A stretch of DNA of 51,068 nt, from contig PFGT01000060.1 in the NCBI GenBank assembly GCA_002782005.1, forward strand, positions 1 through 51,068. Direction: 5' to 3'. The position numbers were made by a program, and so were the translations under genes. Position 1 is the first letter of the stretch, and each line of letters starts with the position of its first letter. The notes beneath the pieces were generated by a model. It was not told the DNA's origin. It did not search any database and worked only from the letters and a program-made list of their open reading frames with translations. Source of the DNA: Hydrogenophilales bacterium CG12_big_fil_rev_8_21_14_0_65_61_21. GTDB lineage: Bacteria; Pseudomonadota; Gammaproteobacteria; Burkholderiales; Thiobacillaceae. Shown one piece after another: positions 34,833 to 42,514 of this stretch.

Positions 34833-35278
34833 CGGTTAACTCCCCCGGTTTGGACAGGGTTCATCGTGGGCGAAGCTTGCTGATCGGCGGCTGGCGCCGA
34901 TTTTGCCTTCGGTTTGCTGGCATGACAGCCCCAGCAATCAAGATGGACCCCGGCATAGGCATGACAGGTGACGCAGAAATCGTCTTTGGTCGATGCTACG
35001 CTACCCGTCTTGGCGCTGGCATGACACTCGACGCACCCTTTGAGGCTGTACTTGGTGGTGCGTATACCCTGGCGCAGTGTCTCGATACGGTGATGCTTGA
35101 GCAGGTCGGGGTGGTTGCGGCGAATGATATCCACATCCTCCACGCACTTATCACCCTTGCGGTTCTCCAGTCCAGGTAACTTAACGTCCGCCGTCGCCTG
35201 CCGCAGTGGGATGGCGGCGAAGGCCACCGCCACGCCCAGGAGGGCGGCCAACTTCAGCCATTGGGCAAATCTAGCCAT
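34829..35278 (-). CDS. dsrJ: DsrJ, triheme cytochrome c
   Basis: The 149-residue protein has an N-terminal signal anchor (MARFAQWLKLAALLGVAVAF) and three c-type heme sites, GCVECHAS, CVTCHAYAG and CWGCHASKP. In Allochromatium one heme has an unusual His/Cys ligand and the protein is thought to oxidise a sulfur substrate. The start at 35278 is chosen over a longer frame that runs back into dsrL. The C-terminal tail is Pro/Ala/Gln-rich and low in complexity. Confidence 0.92.
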   Translation of the reverse strand: MARFAQWLKLAALLGVAVAFAAIPLRQATADVKLPGLENRKGDKCVEDVDIIRRNHPDLLKHHRIETLRQGIRTTKYSLKGCVECHASAKTGSVASTKDDFCVTCHAYAGVHLDCWGCHASKPKAKSAPAADQQASPTMNPVQTGGVNR

Positions 35279-35294
35279 GCCAGTTCCTTCCTTA

Positions 35295-37271
35295 TCAGTC
35301 GCCCATGCCCATCTGGATGTAGCCGGTCGGGCAGACATCGGCGCAGATGTGACAGCCGATGCACCTGGAGTAGTCGGTATCCACATAACGGCCAGTGGTC
35401 GGATTATCCTTCTTGCGGACCTTGAACACGGCGGTCTGCGGGCAATAGATGACGCAGTTGTCGCATTCGAAGCACAGGCCGCAGGACATGCAACGCTTGG
35501 CCTCGGCCACGGTTTCCTGTTCGGACAAGGCATGGAGGCGGTCCTGGAAGTTGCCCAGGGCGGAATTCTTGTCCAGCACCGTTACCTGACGCTTGTTGCG
35601 CGCCGTGCTGGCGAAGTGGCCCAGAAACAGCTCGGTGGAGGCAATCACATAGCGGCCGGAGCGATCGTCGAAGTTGTGCAGGGTGTCTTTCCATTCGGAA
35701 GTGCCCATCTCCTGACCGTGGTGCTCGTTGTAATCGTGACCCGCTTCCAGCCACTTGCGGATCATGTCCCAACGATGAACGTCGACCTTGGGCCGTTTGT
35801 CCGGTTCTTCGCCGGACAGGAACTCGTCGATGCCTTCGGCGCAGATGCGAGCATGGCCGATGGCGGTGGTCAACAAGTGGGGCCGAATCACATCGCCGGC
35901 GACAAACACATTGGTCTTGCCGGGGAAGCGATAGTTCTTGTCGGTCTTGATCAGGCCGTTGTTGTTGTTGAAGGTTTCCAGACCGGTGAAGTCGACCGCC
36001 TGACCGATGGCGGAGACGATCAGGTCACCGGTGATGTCCTGCTCGGTACCCGGGATGATCTTGGTTTCCTTGCCGGCCATCTCGAACTTGGCGACCCTCA
36101 AGGCAGTAGCGCGGCCATCCGGGCCCTTGACAATGCCGACTGGCGTAACGCCGCCAACGATCTGAATGCCTTCGGCCTGGGCCTGCTCGACTTCGTGCTT
36201 GTTGGCGGCCATCTTGTCGATGGTGGCGCGGGAGATCAGCACCACCTCGACGCCTTGGCGCGCGGCGATGGCAGCGACGTCATGGGCGGTCTGCCCCGCC
36301 AGCACATTCTCCGGCAGATCGGCGCTCGATGCGTTGGTGATCTTGCCGAGCCGACGCGCGACAGTAGCGACGTCGATGGAGGTGTCGCCACCGCCGATGA
36401 CCACGACCTTGTTGCCGACGTGTTGCAGGCGACCTTCGTTGAAGGCGCGCAGGAAGGCCATGGCGGTTACGCAGTTGGGTGCGTCGGCGCCGTCGACCGG
36501 CAGGGCGCGACCGGCCTGGGCACCCAGCCCCATGATGATGGCGTCATAGTCCTTTTCGATCTGCGCCATGGGCAGGTCGGTGCCGACACGGCAGTTCAGC
36601 TTGGTCGCAACGCCCAGGTCCAGGATGCGTTGGATTTCGGCGTCAAGTACCTCACGCGGGGTGCGGAAGCCAGGGATGCCGTAGCGCATCATGCCGCCAA
36701 GTTCGGCATGGTCATCGAAGATGGTGCAGCTATGACCCTTGAGGGCCAGTTGGTAGGCCGCGGCCAGGCCGGCGGGGCCGCCACCGAGGATGGCGACCTT
36801 CTTGCCGGTCTTCTTGGCGGGTTTGTTGAATGCCAGCTTGTTTTCGATCGCCCAGTTGCCTAGGAAATGCTCGACCGAGTTGATGCCGACATTCTCTTCC
36901 ACCTGGTTACGGTTGCAACCGGACTCGCAGGGGGCTGGGCAGACACGGCCCATGACGGCGGGGAAGGGGTTGGCTTCGGTTAGACGACGCCAGGCGTATT
37001 CCTGCCAGCTCATGCTGGGCTTGCCATCGGCGCCGACCGGTGGTTTTTCTATGCCGCGCACGATGTTCAGGTAGGAACGAATGTCCTCACCGGCCGGGCA
37101 GGAGCCCTGGCAGGGCGGGGTCGAGAGCACATATTCCGGGCACTTGTGACTCCAACTGGCCTGGAAAATTATCTCCTGTTCGGAACGGTAGTCAGCCTCG
37201 GTTTGGCCGTCCTTGTAACGGCGCCAGTTCATGCCCTCAGTCTTCTTTACGTCTTTTGATGTGACCGACAT
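35295..37271 (-). CDS. dsrL: DsrL, NAD(P)H-linked iron-sulfur flavoprotein
   Basis: The 658-residue protein resembles the small subunit of glutamate synthase. It has N-terminal cluster cysteines (CQGSCPAGEDIRSYL), FAD motif AILGGGPAGLAAAYQLALK, NAD(P) motif VVIGGGDTSIDVATVARR and a C-terminal ferredoxin domain (CMSCGLCFECDNCVIYCP and CIGCHICADVCPTGYI). In sulfur oxidisers DsrL takes electrons from DsrAB and reduces NAD+. ATG 37271 has AGGAG seven to eight bases upstream; an earlier in-frame start at 37295 lacks a site. It sits between dsrK and dsrJ, the order typical of oxidative loci. Confidence 0.94.
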   Translation of the reverse strand: MSVTSKDVKKTEGMNWRRYKDGQTEADYRSEQEIIFQASWSHKCPEYVLSTPPCQGSCPAGEDIRSYLNIVRGIEKPPVGADGKPSMSWQEYAWRRLTEANPFPAVMGRVCPAPCESGCNRNQVEENVGINSVEHFLGNWAIENKLAFNKPAKKTGKKVAILGGGPAGLAAAYQLALKGHSCTIFDDHAELGGMMRYGIPGFRTPREVLDAEIQRILDLGVATKLNCRVGTDLPMAQIEKDYDAIIMGLGAQAGRALPVDGADAPNCVTAMAFLRAFNEGRLQHVGNKVVVIGGGDTSIDVATVARRLGKITNASSADLPENVLAGQTAHDVAAIAARQGVEVVLISRATIDKMAANKHEVEQAQAEGIQIVGGVTPVGIVKGPDGRATALRVAKFEMAGKETKIIPGTEQDITGDLIVSAIGQAVDFTGLETFNNNNGLIKTDKNYRFPGKTNVFVAGDVIRPHLLTTAIGHARICAEGIDEFLSGEEPDKRPKVDVHRWDMIRKWLEAGHDYNEHHGQEMGTSEWKDTLHNFDDRSGRYVIASTELFLGHFASTARNKRQVTVLDKNSALGNFQDRLHALSEQETVAEAKRCMSCGLCFECDNCVIYCPQTAVFKVRKKDNPTTGRYVDTDYSRCIGCHICADVCPTGYIQMGMGD

Positions 37272-37346
37272 CTTCGCTCTCCTATCGTAAATCACGCGGC
37301 AGGGCCGCCTGTGTCTGTACGCGGTTGCCCGCGGCTATTCAAACAA

Positions 37347-38876
37347 TCAATCCTGTTCCAGCTTGATGGCCGTGCTGACCAACTGGTGCACGCCGCCGAT
37401 CTGGCTCATGTCGAAACCGTAATAAGGCACTACCTTGGTGAACTGGGCCTTGCAGATGGCGCAGATCAGGGCCATGAAGTTGACGCCCTTTTCCTGCGCC
37501 ACGGCGTTGTAGGCATTCATGCGCGGTAGGGCGCCCTTGACCCGGACTTCCATCAAGTCGTCGGTCAATATGCCGGCGCCGCCGCCGCAGCAGAAAGTCG
37601 CTTCGCCGATGGTTTCCGGGGCCATGTCGTGGAAGTTGTTGGCCACCGCGCGGATGATGTTGCGCGGGATCGTGAACTGGCCGCCCGGCTCGTCGCCCAT
37701 GCGCGAACCGCGCGCCACGTTACAGGAATCGTGGAAGGTAATGACCCGATCGTCATTGAGTGACTTGTCGAATTTCAGCACGCCTCGCTGGATCAGGTCC
37801 CAGGTGTATTCGCAGATATGGCTGGGCTGTTTGTAGCGGGGGTCGAGTTGCTTTTGCAGTTCGATCGAGAAGGGATCGTTGCCGCCATAACCAAGCCCGG
37901 TCAGGGTGTTCCAGAAAGCATAGGCGATGCGCCAGGCATGGCCACACTCGCCGACGATGATGCGTTTGACGCCCAGTTCCAGAGCGGCGTCGCGTATCCG
38001 CATGGCGACCTTGCGCATGGTTTCGTAGTTGCCGTTGAACAGGCCAAAGTTGCCGGCCTCCGAGGCATAGCTGGAAAAGGTCCAGGATGCGCCGGCGGCG
38101 TGCAATACCTTGGCATAGCCGATCAGCGACTCGACGTGCGGCTCGGAGAAAAAGTCGGCCGAAGGCGTGACCAGGAGTATTTCGGCGCCCTTGACATCCA
38201 ACGGCAGCTTCACTGCCACGCCAGTATCCGCTTCGATATCTTCTTCCAGACCAAGCAGGGTGTCTTCCAGCGCCGGACCGGGCAGACCGAGGTTGTTACC
38301 GATCTTGAAAACCTTGGCGATGATCTCGCTGGTATATTTCTGGCCCATGCCAACGGTGTTGAGTATCTCGCGGCCCGCCATGGTGATTTCGGCGGTGTCG
38401 ATGCCGTAGGGGCAATATACCGAGCAACGGCGACACTCCGAGCACTGGTGATAGTAGCTGTACCAGTCGTCGAGCGTTTCCTTGGTGAGGTCTTCCGCAC
38501 CCACCAGCCAAGGGACGATCTTGCCCGGCAGGGTGAAATAGCGGCGATAGACCTTGCGCATTAAATCCTGGCGCGCAACCGGCATGTTCTTGGGGTCGGC
38601 TGTGCCAAGGAAGTAATGGCATTTATCGGTGCAGGCGCCGCAATGGACGCAGGCGTCCATGAATACCCGCAGGCCACGGTACTTGACGAGCAACTCGCCC
38701 ATGCGGTTGATCGCGCGATCATGCCAGTCGTCAGTCAGTTTCCAGGGGAAACCCAGGCTGGTTTGGCTGGCCTCGGCGGCAGGGAAGGACTTGGCATGCG
38801 CCATCGCCCCTTCCTTGATCTTGGGGACCTCGGTGTATTCCGACATCTTGGGTACTTCGAACTCGGGACCAGCCAC
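37347..38876 (-). CDS. dsrK: DsrK, cytoplasmic heterodisulfide reductase-like subunit
   Basis: The 509-residue protein has two [4Fe-4S] motifs (CVHCGACTDKCHYF and CSECRRCSVYCPYG) and CCG-type cysteine sets for the catalytic non-cubane cluster (FHDSCNVARGSR, TFCCGGGAG and ICAICKAQF). It is HdrD-like and is thought to handle the DsrC trisulfide at the membrane together with DsrM. It precedes dsrL by 75 bases. Confidence 0.95.
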   Translation of the reverse strand: MAGPEFEVPKMSEYTEVPKIKEGAMAHAKSFPAAEASQTSLGFPWKLTDDWHDRAINRMGELLVKYRGLRVFMDACVHCGACTDKCHYFLGTADPKNMPVARQDLMRKVYRRYFTLPGKIVPWLVGAEDLTKETLDDWYSYYHQCSECRRCSVYCPYGIDTAEITMAGREILNTVGMGQKYTSEIIAKVFKIGNNLGLPGPALEDTLLGLEEDIEADTGVAVKLPLDVKGAEILLVTPSADFFSEPHVESLIGYAKVLHAAGASWTFSSYASEAGNFGLFNGNYETMRKVAMRIRDAALELGVKRIIVGECGHAWRIAYAFWNTLTGLGYGGNDPFSIELQKQLDPRYKQPSHICEYTWDLIQRGVLKFDKSLNDDRVITFHDSCNVARGSRMGDEPGGQFTIPRNIIRAVANNFHDMAPETIGEATFCCGGGAGILTDDLMEVRVKGALPRMNAYNAVAQEKGVNFMALICAICKAQFTKVVPYYGFDMSQIGGVHQLVSTAIKLEQD

Positions 38877-38912
38877 GTTTGCTCCTTGAATGCTTACAAA
38901 CAGTCCGATGAA

Positions 38913-39650
38913 TCAGCTGTTATCCCGTTCGAGAGCAGCAGCCCATGGGGCTATATGCCGTTTCTCGCGGGGGTTGTCCACCTGATTGCGGGTGGGGCTG
39001 AAGAACACGCCAGGCGCGTGCAGAAGTTTGCTGACCGGGAAAATGATCATCAACAGGGCCACCAGGAATAGATGCACCAGCAGATTGGCATCGGTTGGCA
39101 ACGGCTGGAAATCGAGCGTCATCATGCCGCGTACAAAGCCTTTGAGATTGACGATGTCGGTATGAGCGACGAAGGTCATGGACATGCCAGAGATGCCGAT
39201 GGCGATCAATAGGGCCAGAATCAAATGATCGGATGGGGTGGAGATGTAGCGCACCCGGTCGACCAGAAAGCGCCGCGCCCAAAGCCCAGCCAGGCCAGCG
39301 ACCATGACAAAACTGGCGTATTCGCCGAATGGCTGAATGAAGACCAGGAAGGAGTAGAGCGGCTCCGAGAAGTAGCGCACATGACGCAGCAGCACCAGTG
39401 CCAGACCGATATGGAACAGATAGCCGAAGACCCATATCCATTTGTTGGACTTGAACAGGCTTTCGAACAGCGCGACTTCGCGAGCGACGCGGAAGACGGC
39501 GCCAGTACGTGTCGTCGGTGCCGGCGTGGTCGGGATGCTCAAGGGCGCCGGGGTCTTCCAGTATTCGTAAATACGGTAGGTTAGACCAGCGACCAGGACG
39601 AACGTGGCAAAGTAGAACAAGCCAATATAGAAAACGGTCAACGATGACAT
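38913..39650 (-). CDS. dsrM: DsrM, membrane cytochrome b subunit
   Basis: The 245-residue protein has five or six membrane helices and resembles NarI. Histidines for two b hemes lie in YLFHIGLALVLLRHVRYF and in the last helices (NLLVHLFLVALLMIIFP). It links quinone to DsrK. It is followed after 36 bases by dsrK. The intergenic region upstream (39651-39792), between dsrC and dsrM, is dense in hairpins. Confidence 0.93.
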   Translation of the reverse strand: MSSLTVFYIGLFYFATFVLVAGLTYRIYEYWKTPAPLSIPTTPAPTTRTGAVFRVAREVALFESLFKSNKWIWVFGYLFHIGLALVLLRHVRYFSEPLYSFLVFIQPFGEYASFVMVAGLAGLWARRFLVDRVRYISTPSDHLILALLIAIGISGMSMTFVAHTDIVNLKGFVRGMMTLDFQPLPTDANLLVHLFLVALLMIIFPVSKLLHAPGVFFSPTRNQVDNPREKRHIAPWAAALERDNS

Positions 39651-39671
39651 GCGTTCCTCTTTACATACAGT

Positions 39672-39750
39672 CGAGAGTGGAGAGTGGAGAATGAAGACCT
39701 TAATGTCCTTCGATTCACCACTCTCGACTCTCGGCTATTGAGACAATAGC
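39672..39750. repeat. Hairpin-rich dsrC-dsrM spacer, tandem-word type
   Basis: Arms cgagagtggagagtgg (39672-39687) and ccactctcgactctcg (39718-39733) pair with one mismatch; each arm is itself a near-tandem repeat of a seven- or eight-base word. A second small hairpin follows (gctattg / caatagc, 39734-39750). It resembles the structures at 30952 and 45364. The position suggests an effect on mRNA ends or stability in the dsr transcript. Confidence 0.7.
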
Positions 39751-39760
39751 CGGAAGTCGA

Positions 39761-39783
39761 GACCGCAGCGCAATGCTGCGGTC
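39761..39783 (-). terminator. Stem-loop after dsrC
   Basis: Nine-base arms gaccgcagc and gctgcggtc close a five-base loop 10 bases after the dsrC stop. No T tract follows on the minus strand, so it is better read as a 3' protecting or pausing structure than as a terminator. DsrC is needed in larger amounts than the membrane complex, which fits a stabilised dsrC end. Confidence 0.6.
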
Positions 39784-39792
39784 AGAACAGCA

Positions 39793-40128
39793 TCAGATAC
39801 AGCCAGTCGGCTTGGGCAGGCCGGCGATCTTGCAGGCCTGCTTGGCGGGGCCGTAGGGGAACAACTCGTACAGGTACTTGTTGCTACCCTTATCCGGACC
39901 CAACTTCTTGCCGATGGCCTTGGTCAGAACACGAATCGCCGGGGCGATCTGGTACTCGGAATAGTATTCGCGCAGGAAGTTGATTACTTCCCAGTGGTTC
40001 GGAGTCAATTCGACCTTTTCTTCCTTGGCCAGATAAGCGGCGATGCCCTCATCCCAGTCGGCCAGATTAATCAGGTAACCTTCTTCGTCCACTTCAAAGG
40101 ACTTGCCAGCAACTTCAACCATGGGCAT
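39793..40128 (-). CDS. dsrC: DsrC, sulfur carrier with both redox cysteines
   Basis: The 111-residue protein has the DsrC/TusE fold and the flexible C-terminal arm KQACKIAGLPKPTGCI. The two conserved cysteines (about Cys99 and Cys110, ten residues apart) are both present, so this is the bona fide DsrC that forms the trisulfide substrate of the Dsr system. It accepts sulfur from DsrEFH and delivers it to DsrAB. It follows dsrH by 25 bases. Confidence 0.97.
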   Translation of the reverse strand: MPMVEVAGKSFEVDEEGYLINLADWDEGIAAYLAKEEKVELTPNHWEVINFLREYYSEYQIAPAIRVLTKAIGKKLGPDKGSNKYLYELFPYGPAKQACKIAGLPKPTGCI

Positions 40129-40153
40129 GTTAATTCTCCTAAGTATTCAAAAA

Positions 40154-40453
40154 TTACAACCAGGACTGACAGTTGCTGTGCTCTGCTACCAGATCCACAA
40201 AACCGCCGTAATCCACAACATTAACCCCATCCAGAACGCGATCGGCCATGCCGCGCGCGGAAAGATCGGGACCTAGGGCATAAATCTTTAGGCCGGGTAA
40301 CGCGGCCTGGACCTTGCCCTCAAAGCTGCCGCCCTTGACGGCAGCGTAAACGCCGTCCTCGATCAGCAGTACAGCGGAACCATTCGTCGCAATACGCAGG
40401 CAGCTATCAAGAGCGTTGCGTTCATAGGGCGATTTGTTGACGATGTGCAGCAT
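40154..40453 (-). CDS. dsrH: DsrH, sulfur transfer subunit (TusB-like)
   Basis: The 99-residue protein starts MLHIVNKSPYERNALDSCLR and matches DsrH/TusB, with a cysteine at position 18. It forms the DsrE2F2H2 hexamer that passes persulfide sulfur to DsrC. ATG 40453 is preferred because GGAGAC lies five bases before it; an ATG at 40465 overlapping the dsrF stop adds four residues and lacks a site. Confidence 0.93.
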   Translation of the reverse strand: MLHIVNKSPYERNALDSCLRIATNGSAVLLIEDGVYAAVKGGSFEGKVQAALPGLKIYALGPDLSARGMADRVLDGVNVVDYGGFVDLVAEHSNCQSWL

Positions 40454-40464
40454 CTTGGTCTCCA

Positions 40465-40857
40465 TTAGAAACTGATCAGGACGTCTTGCTCGGCCATTTT
40501 GGCCGCCATTTCGGCGTGGTCGAGCACGGTCACATCCACTGCAAAGTCTTCTACGGTCAAACCGCGGACTGCCATGGATTCCTTTTCAACATACAGTTTC
40601 TCGATGTCGTAACCTTCCAGTGCACGGTAGGTGGGGGAGAAATTTTTCTGCCCCAATGCCTTGGTGTCCTGGCCTTTCTTCAGCTCATACACACCGTCAT
40701 CAATGAAGGCCATGCTCACGTCCTGTTCGAAGGCCGCGGAGATCAGTACGACCTCCAGTCCCTCCAGGGCGTAGATGGTGCCATAGGGCGCCTTGCGGTT
40801 CACAAACATGAACTGCTTGACGACGCCGCCTTCTTGCATATCCATTTCGTCGCTCAT
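40465..40857 (-). CDS. dsrF: DsrF, sulfur transfer subunit (TusC-like)
   Basis: The 130-residue protein contains the DsrF/TusC core (KQFMFVNRKAPYGTIYALEG, then VSMAFIDDGVYELKKGQDT). No catalytic cysteine is expected in this subunit and I see none at the usual position. It joins DsrE and DsrH. Twelve bases separate it from dsrE. Confidence 0.93.
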   Translation of the reverse strand: MSDEMDMQEGGVVKQFMFVNRKAPYGTIYALEGLEVVLISAAFEQDVSMAFIDDGVYELKKGQDTKALGQKNFSPTYRALEGYDIEKLYVEKESMAVRGLTVEDFAVDVTVLDHAEMAAKMAEQDVLISF

Positions 40858-40869
40858 ATCTCGTATTCC

Positions 40870-41262
40870 TCAGTCGCCGAAGGTTACTAGGCGATCGCTC
40901 TGGATGCCCGCTTCAACCAATTGGCCGAGTCCGGAGATACGGAAACCCTCGGCGAGGTTATGGGCGTCCTTGCCTTGACGTTTGGCCTCGTTCTCGTCCA
41001 TGACGCCACGGCGCTGGGCGGCGGCGATGCAGACCACTAGGTCCAAGTTGTGCTGCTTGCCCAATTCACTCCAGCGGTTGACGATGTTGCGGTCGTCGCG
41101 CGGCGGCTCGGTCAGCCGGGTCGCGTTGTTGACGCCATCGTGGTAGAAGAACACGCGGTAAATCTCATGCCCTTTTTCCAGCGCCGCCTTGGTGAAGTTG
41201 TAGGCGCTATCGGAGGCCTCGTGGGTATAAGGCCCCTCGTTAACTAGAACACCGATCTTCAT
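40870..41262 (-). CDS. dsrE: DsrE, catalytic sulfur transfer subunit (TusD-like)
   Basis: The 130-residue protein begins MKIGVLVNEGPYTHEASDSA and carries the conserved sulfur-binding Cys78 in LDLVVCIAAAQRRGV, the residue persulfidated in Allochromatium DsrE. It receives sulfur from upstream carriers and passes it to DsrC. A stem-loop lies between it and dsrB. Confidence 0.95.
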   Translation of the reverse strand: MKIGVLVNEGPYTHEASDSAYNFTKAALEKGHEIYRVFFYHDGVNNATRLTEPPRDDRNIVNRWSELGKQHNLDLVVCIAAAQRRGVMDENEAKRQGKDAHNLAEGFRISGLGQLVEAGIQSDRLVTFGD

Positions 41263-41300
41263 TTAACTATTCCTAAATCCAAAAAAGCGATTCGCTGACC

Positions 41301-41328
41301 CGTGCCGGGAGATTGCGCTCCCGGCACG
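41301..41328 (-). terminator. Stem-loop between dsrB and dsrE
   Basis: A perfect 11-bp stem (cgtgccgggag, 41301-41311, with 41318-41328) closes a six-base loop. Reading on the minus strand, a small AGCGA/TCGCT repeat and a run of six T follow about 15 bases later. It may be a partial terminator or processing site that sets the ratio of dsrAB to downstream mRNA. Confidence 0.65.
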
Positions 41329-41339
41329 ACTACATCGGA

Positions 41340-42413
41340 TCAGAAGCGAATCTGAGCCGAGGCGTTGAGGCTGTGACGGCCACCGCGCCAGTTGTCGATG
41401 TGATACTTGGTAAACGGCAGGCCGGTCTTTTCGAAGAACGCGGGCCAGCCGATACGGTCGATCCAGTCGTTCATCCGTTCCCACGGGCGGCCATCGGCCT
41501 TGTAGGTCGCCAAAATCTTCTTGACGATGGTGGATACCTCGGGCCAACGCGGCGGGTTGTTCGGGATGCCAGATGCGACCAACTTGTGGAAGGTTGGCTT
41601 GGAGCGGGCATTGGAGTTCTTGCCACCCACCCAGATCGCGAACTTGGAATTGACCGGGTCGTTGATCTGCATCGGCGGGCACGGGGGGAAGCAGGCGCCG
41701 CAGCAGATGCACTTCTTCTCATCCACTTCCAGGGATGGCTTGCCGTTCACCAGGGCCGGGCGGATGGCCGCAACCGGGCAACGGGCAACGACGGTTGGGC
41801 GCTCGCAGACGTTGGCGACCATATCGTGGTTGATCTTGGGCGGCTTGGTGTGCTGGATGACGATGGCGATGTCGGCCTGGCCGCCGCAGTTGATCTCGCA
41901 GCAGGAGGTGGACAGCTTGACCCGGTTGGGCATCTCGCATTTGATGAACTCGCCATAGAGTTCATCCATCAGGGCCTTCACGGCGCCGGAGGCGTCAGTA
42001 CCCGGAATGTCGCAGTGCATCCAGCCCTGGGTGTGGGCAATCATGGATACTGAGTTGGCGGTGCCGCCGACCGGGAAGCCGCCGTCGGTCAGTGCCTTGA
42101 TCAGACCATCGACCTTGCCGCTATCGGTAACCATGTACTCGATGTTGGACCGGGTGGTGAAACGCACATAGCCGTCGGCGAACTGGTCGGCGATGTCGGC
42201 CAGCTTGCGGATGGTGTAGTGGTCCATCTGGCGCTGGGTGCCGGCCTTGACGGTCCAGATTTCGTCGCCGTTCTCGGCGCGGTGGTACAGCACACCGGGC
42301 TTCGGATGGGAGTGGAACACCCACTTGCCATAATTTTTGGCCATGACAGGGTGCATGTACGGCATCGGATCCGGTGCGCCGGATTCGATAGTCTCATGAG
42401 TACGTTCGCTCAT
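41340..42413 (-). CDS. dsrB: DsrB, dissimilatory sulfite reductase beta subunit
   Basis: The 357-residue protein has siroheme/[4Fe-4S] cysteines in STSCCEINCGGQ and an inserted ferredoxin domain (CICCGACFPPCPPMQI; a further Cys in VARCPVAA). With DsrA it forms the alpha2beta2 enzyme that oxidises DsrC-bound sulfur to sulfite in this type of organism. ATG 42413 with GGAGACAAGA before it is chosen; a TTG 12 bases earlier is in frame but not needed. Oxidative direction is inferred from dsrL, dsrEFH and dsrN/R in the locus. Confidence 0.97.
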   Translation of the reverse strand: MSERTHETIESGAPDPMPYMHPVMAKNYGKWVFHSHPKPGVLYHRAENGDEIWTVKAGTQRQMDHYTIRKLADIADQFADGYVRFTTRSNIEYMVTDSGKVDGLIKALTDGGFPVGGTANSVSMIAHTQGWMHCDIPGTDASGAVKALMDELYGEFIKCEMPNRVKLSTSCCEINCGGQADIAIVIQHTKPPKINHDMVANVCERPTVVARCPVAAIRPALVNGKPSLEVDEKKCICCGACFPPCPPMQINDPVNSKFAIWVGGKNSNARSKPTFHKLVASGIPNNPPRWPEVSTIVKKILATYKADGRPWERMNDWIDRIGWPAFFEKTGLPFTKYHIDNWRGGRHSLNASAQIRF

Positions 42414-42468
42414 TCTTGTCTCCAACTAGGTGAGATCAGAAAACTTTAAGATGCTGGTATCCGTTATC

Positions 42469-42508
42469 TACTCCTGTTTTGCGGGCTAATATCCGCAAAA
42501 CAGGAGTA
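42469..42508 (-). other. Perfect 16-bp stem-loop between dsrA and dsrB
   Basis: The arms tactcctgttttgcgg (42469-42484) and its exact complement (42493-42508) flank an eight-base loop. The structure lies 6 bases beyond the dsrA stop. There is no T tract, so it is not a standard terminator. It is the strongest inverted repeat in the dsr transcript and separates two genes whose products are needed in equal amounts. Confidence 0.85.
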
Positions 42509-42514
42509 ATCGGA

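Noticed and set aside
35279-35533. N-terminal extension of dsrJ to 35533
   Set aside because: It lies inside dsrL and hides the signal anchor that begins at 35278.
35097-36863. 588-residue open frame on the plus strand opposite dsrL
   Set aside because: It is the antisense shadow of a well-conserved GC-rich gene; composition is artefactual (Gly/Asp/Val runs) and there is no ribosome-binding site or domain.
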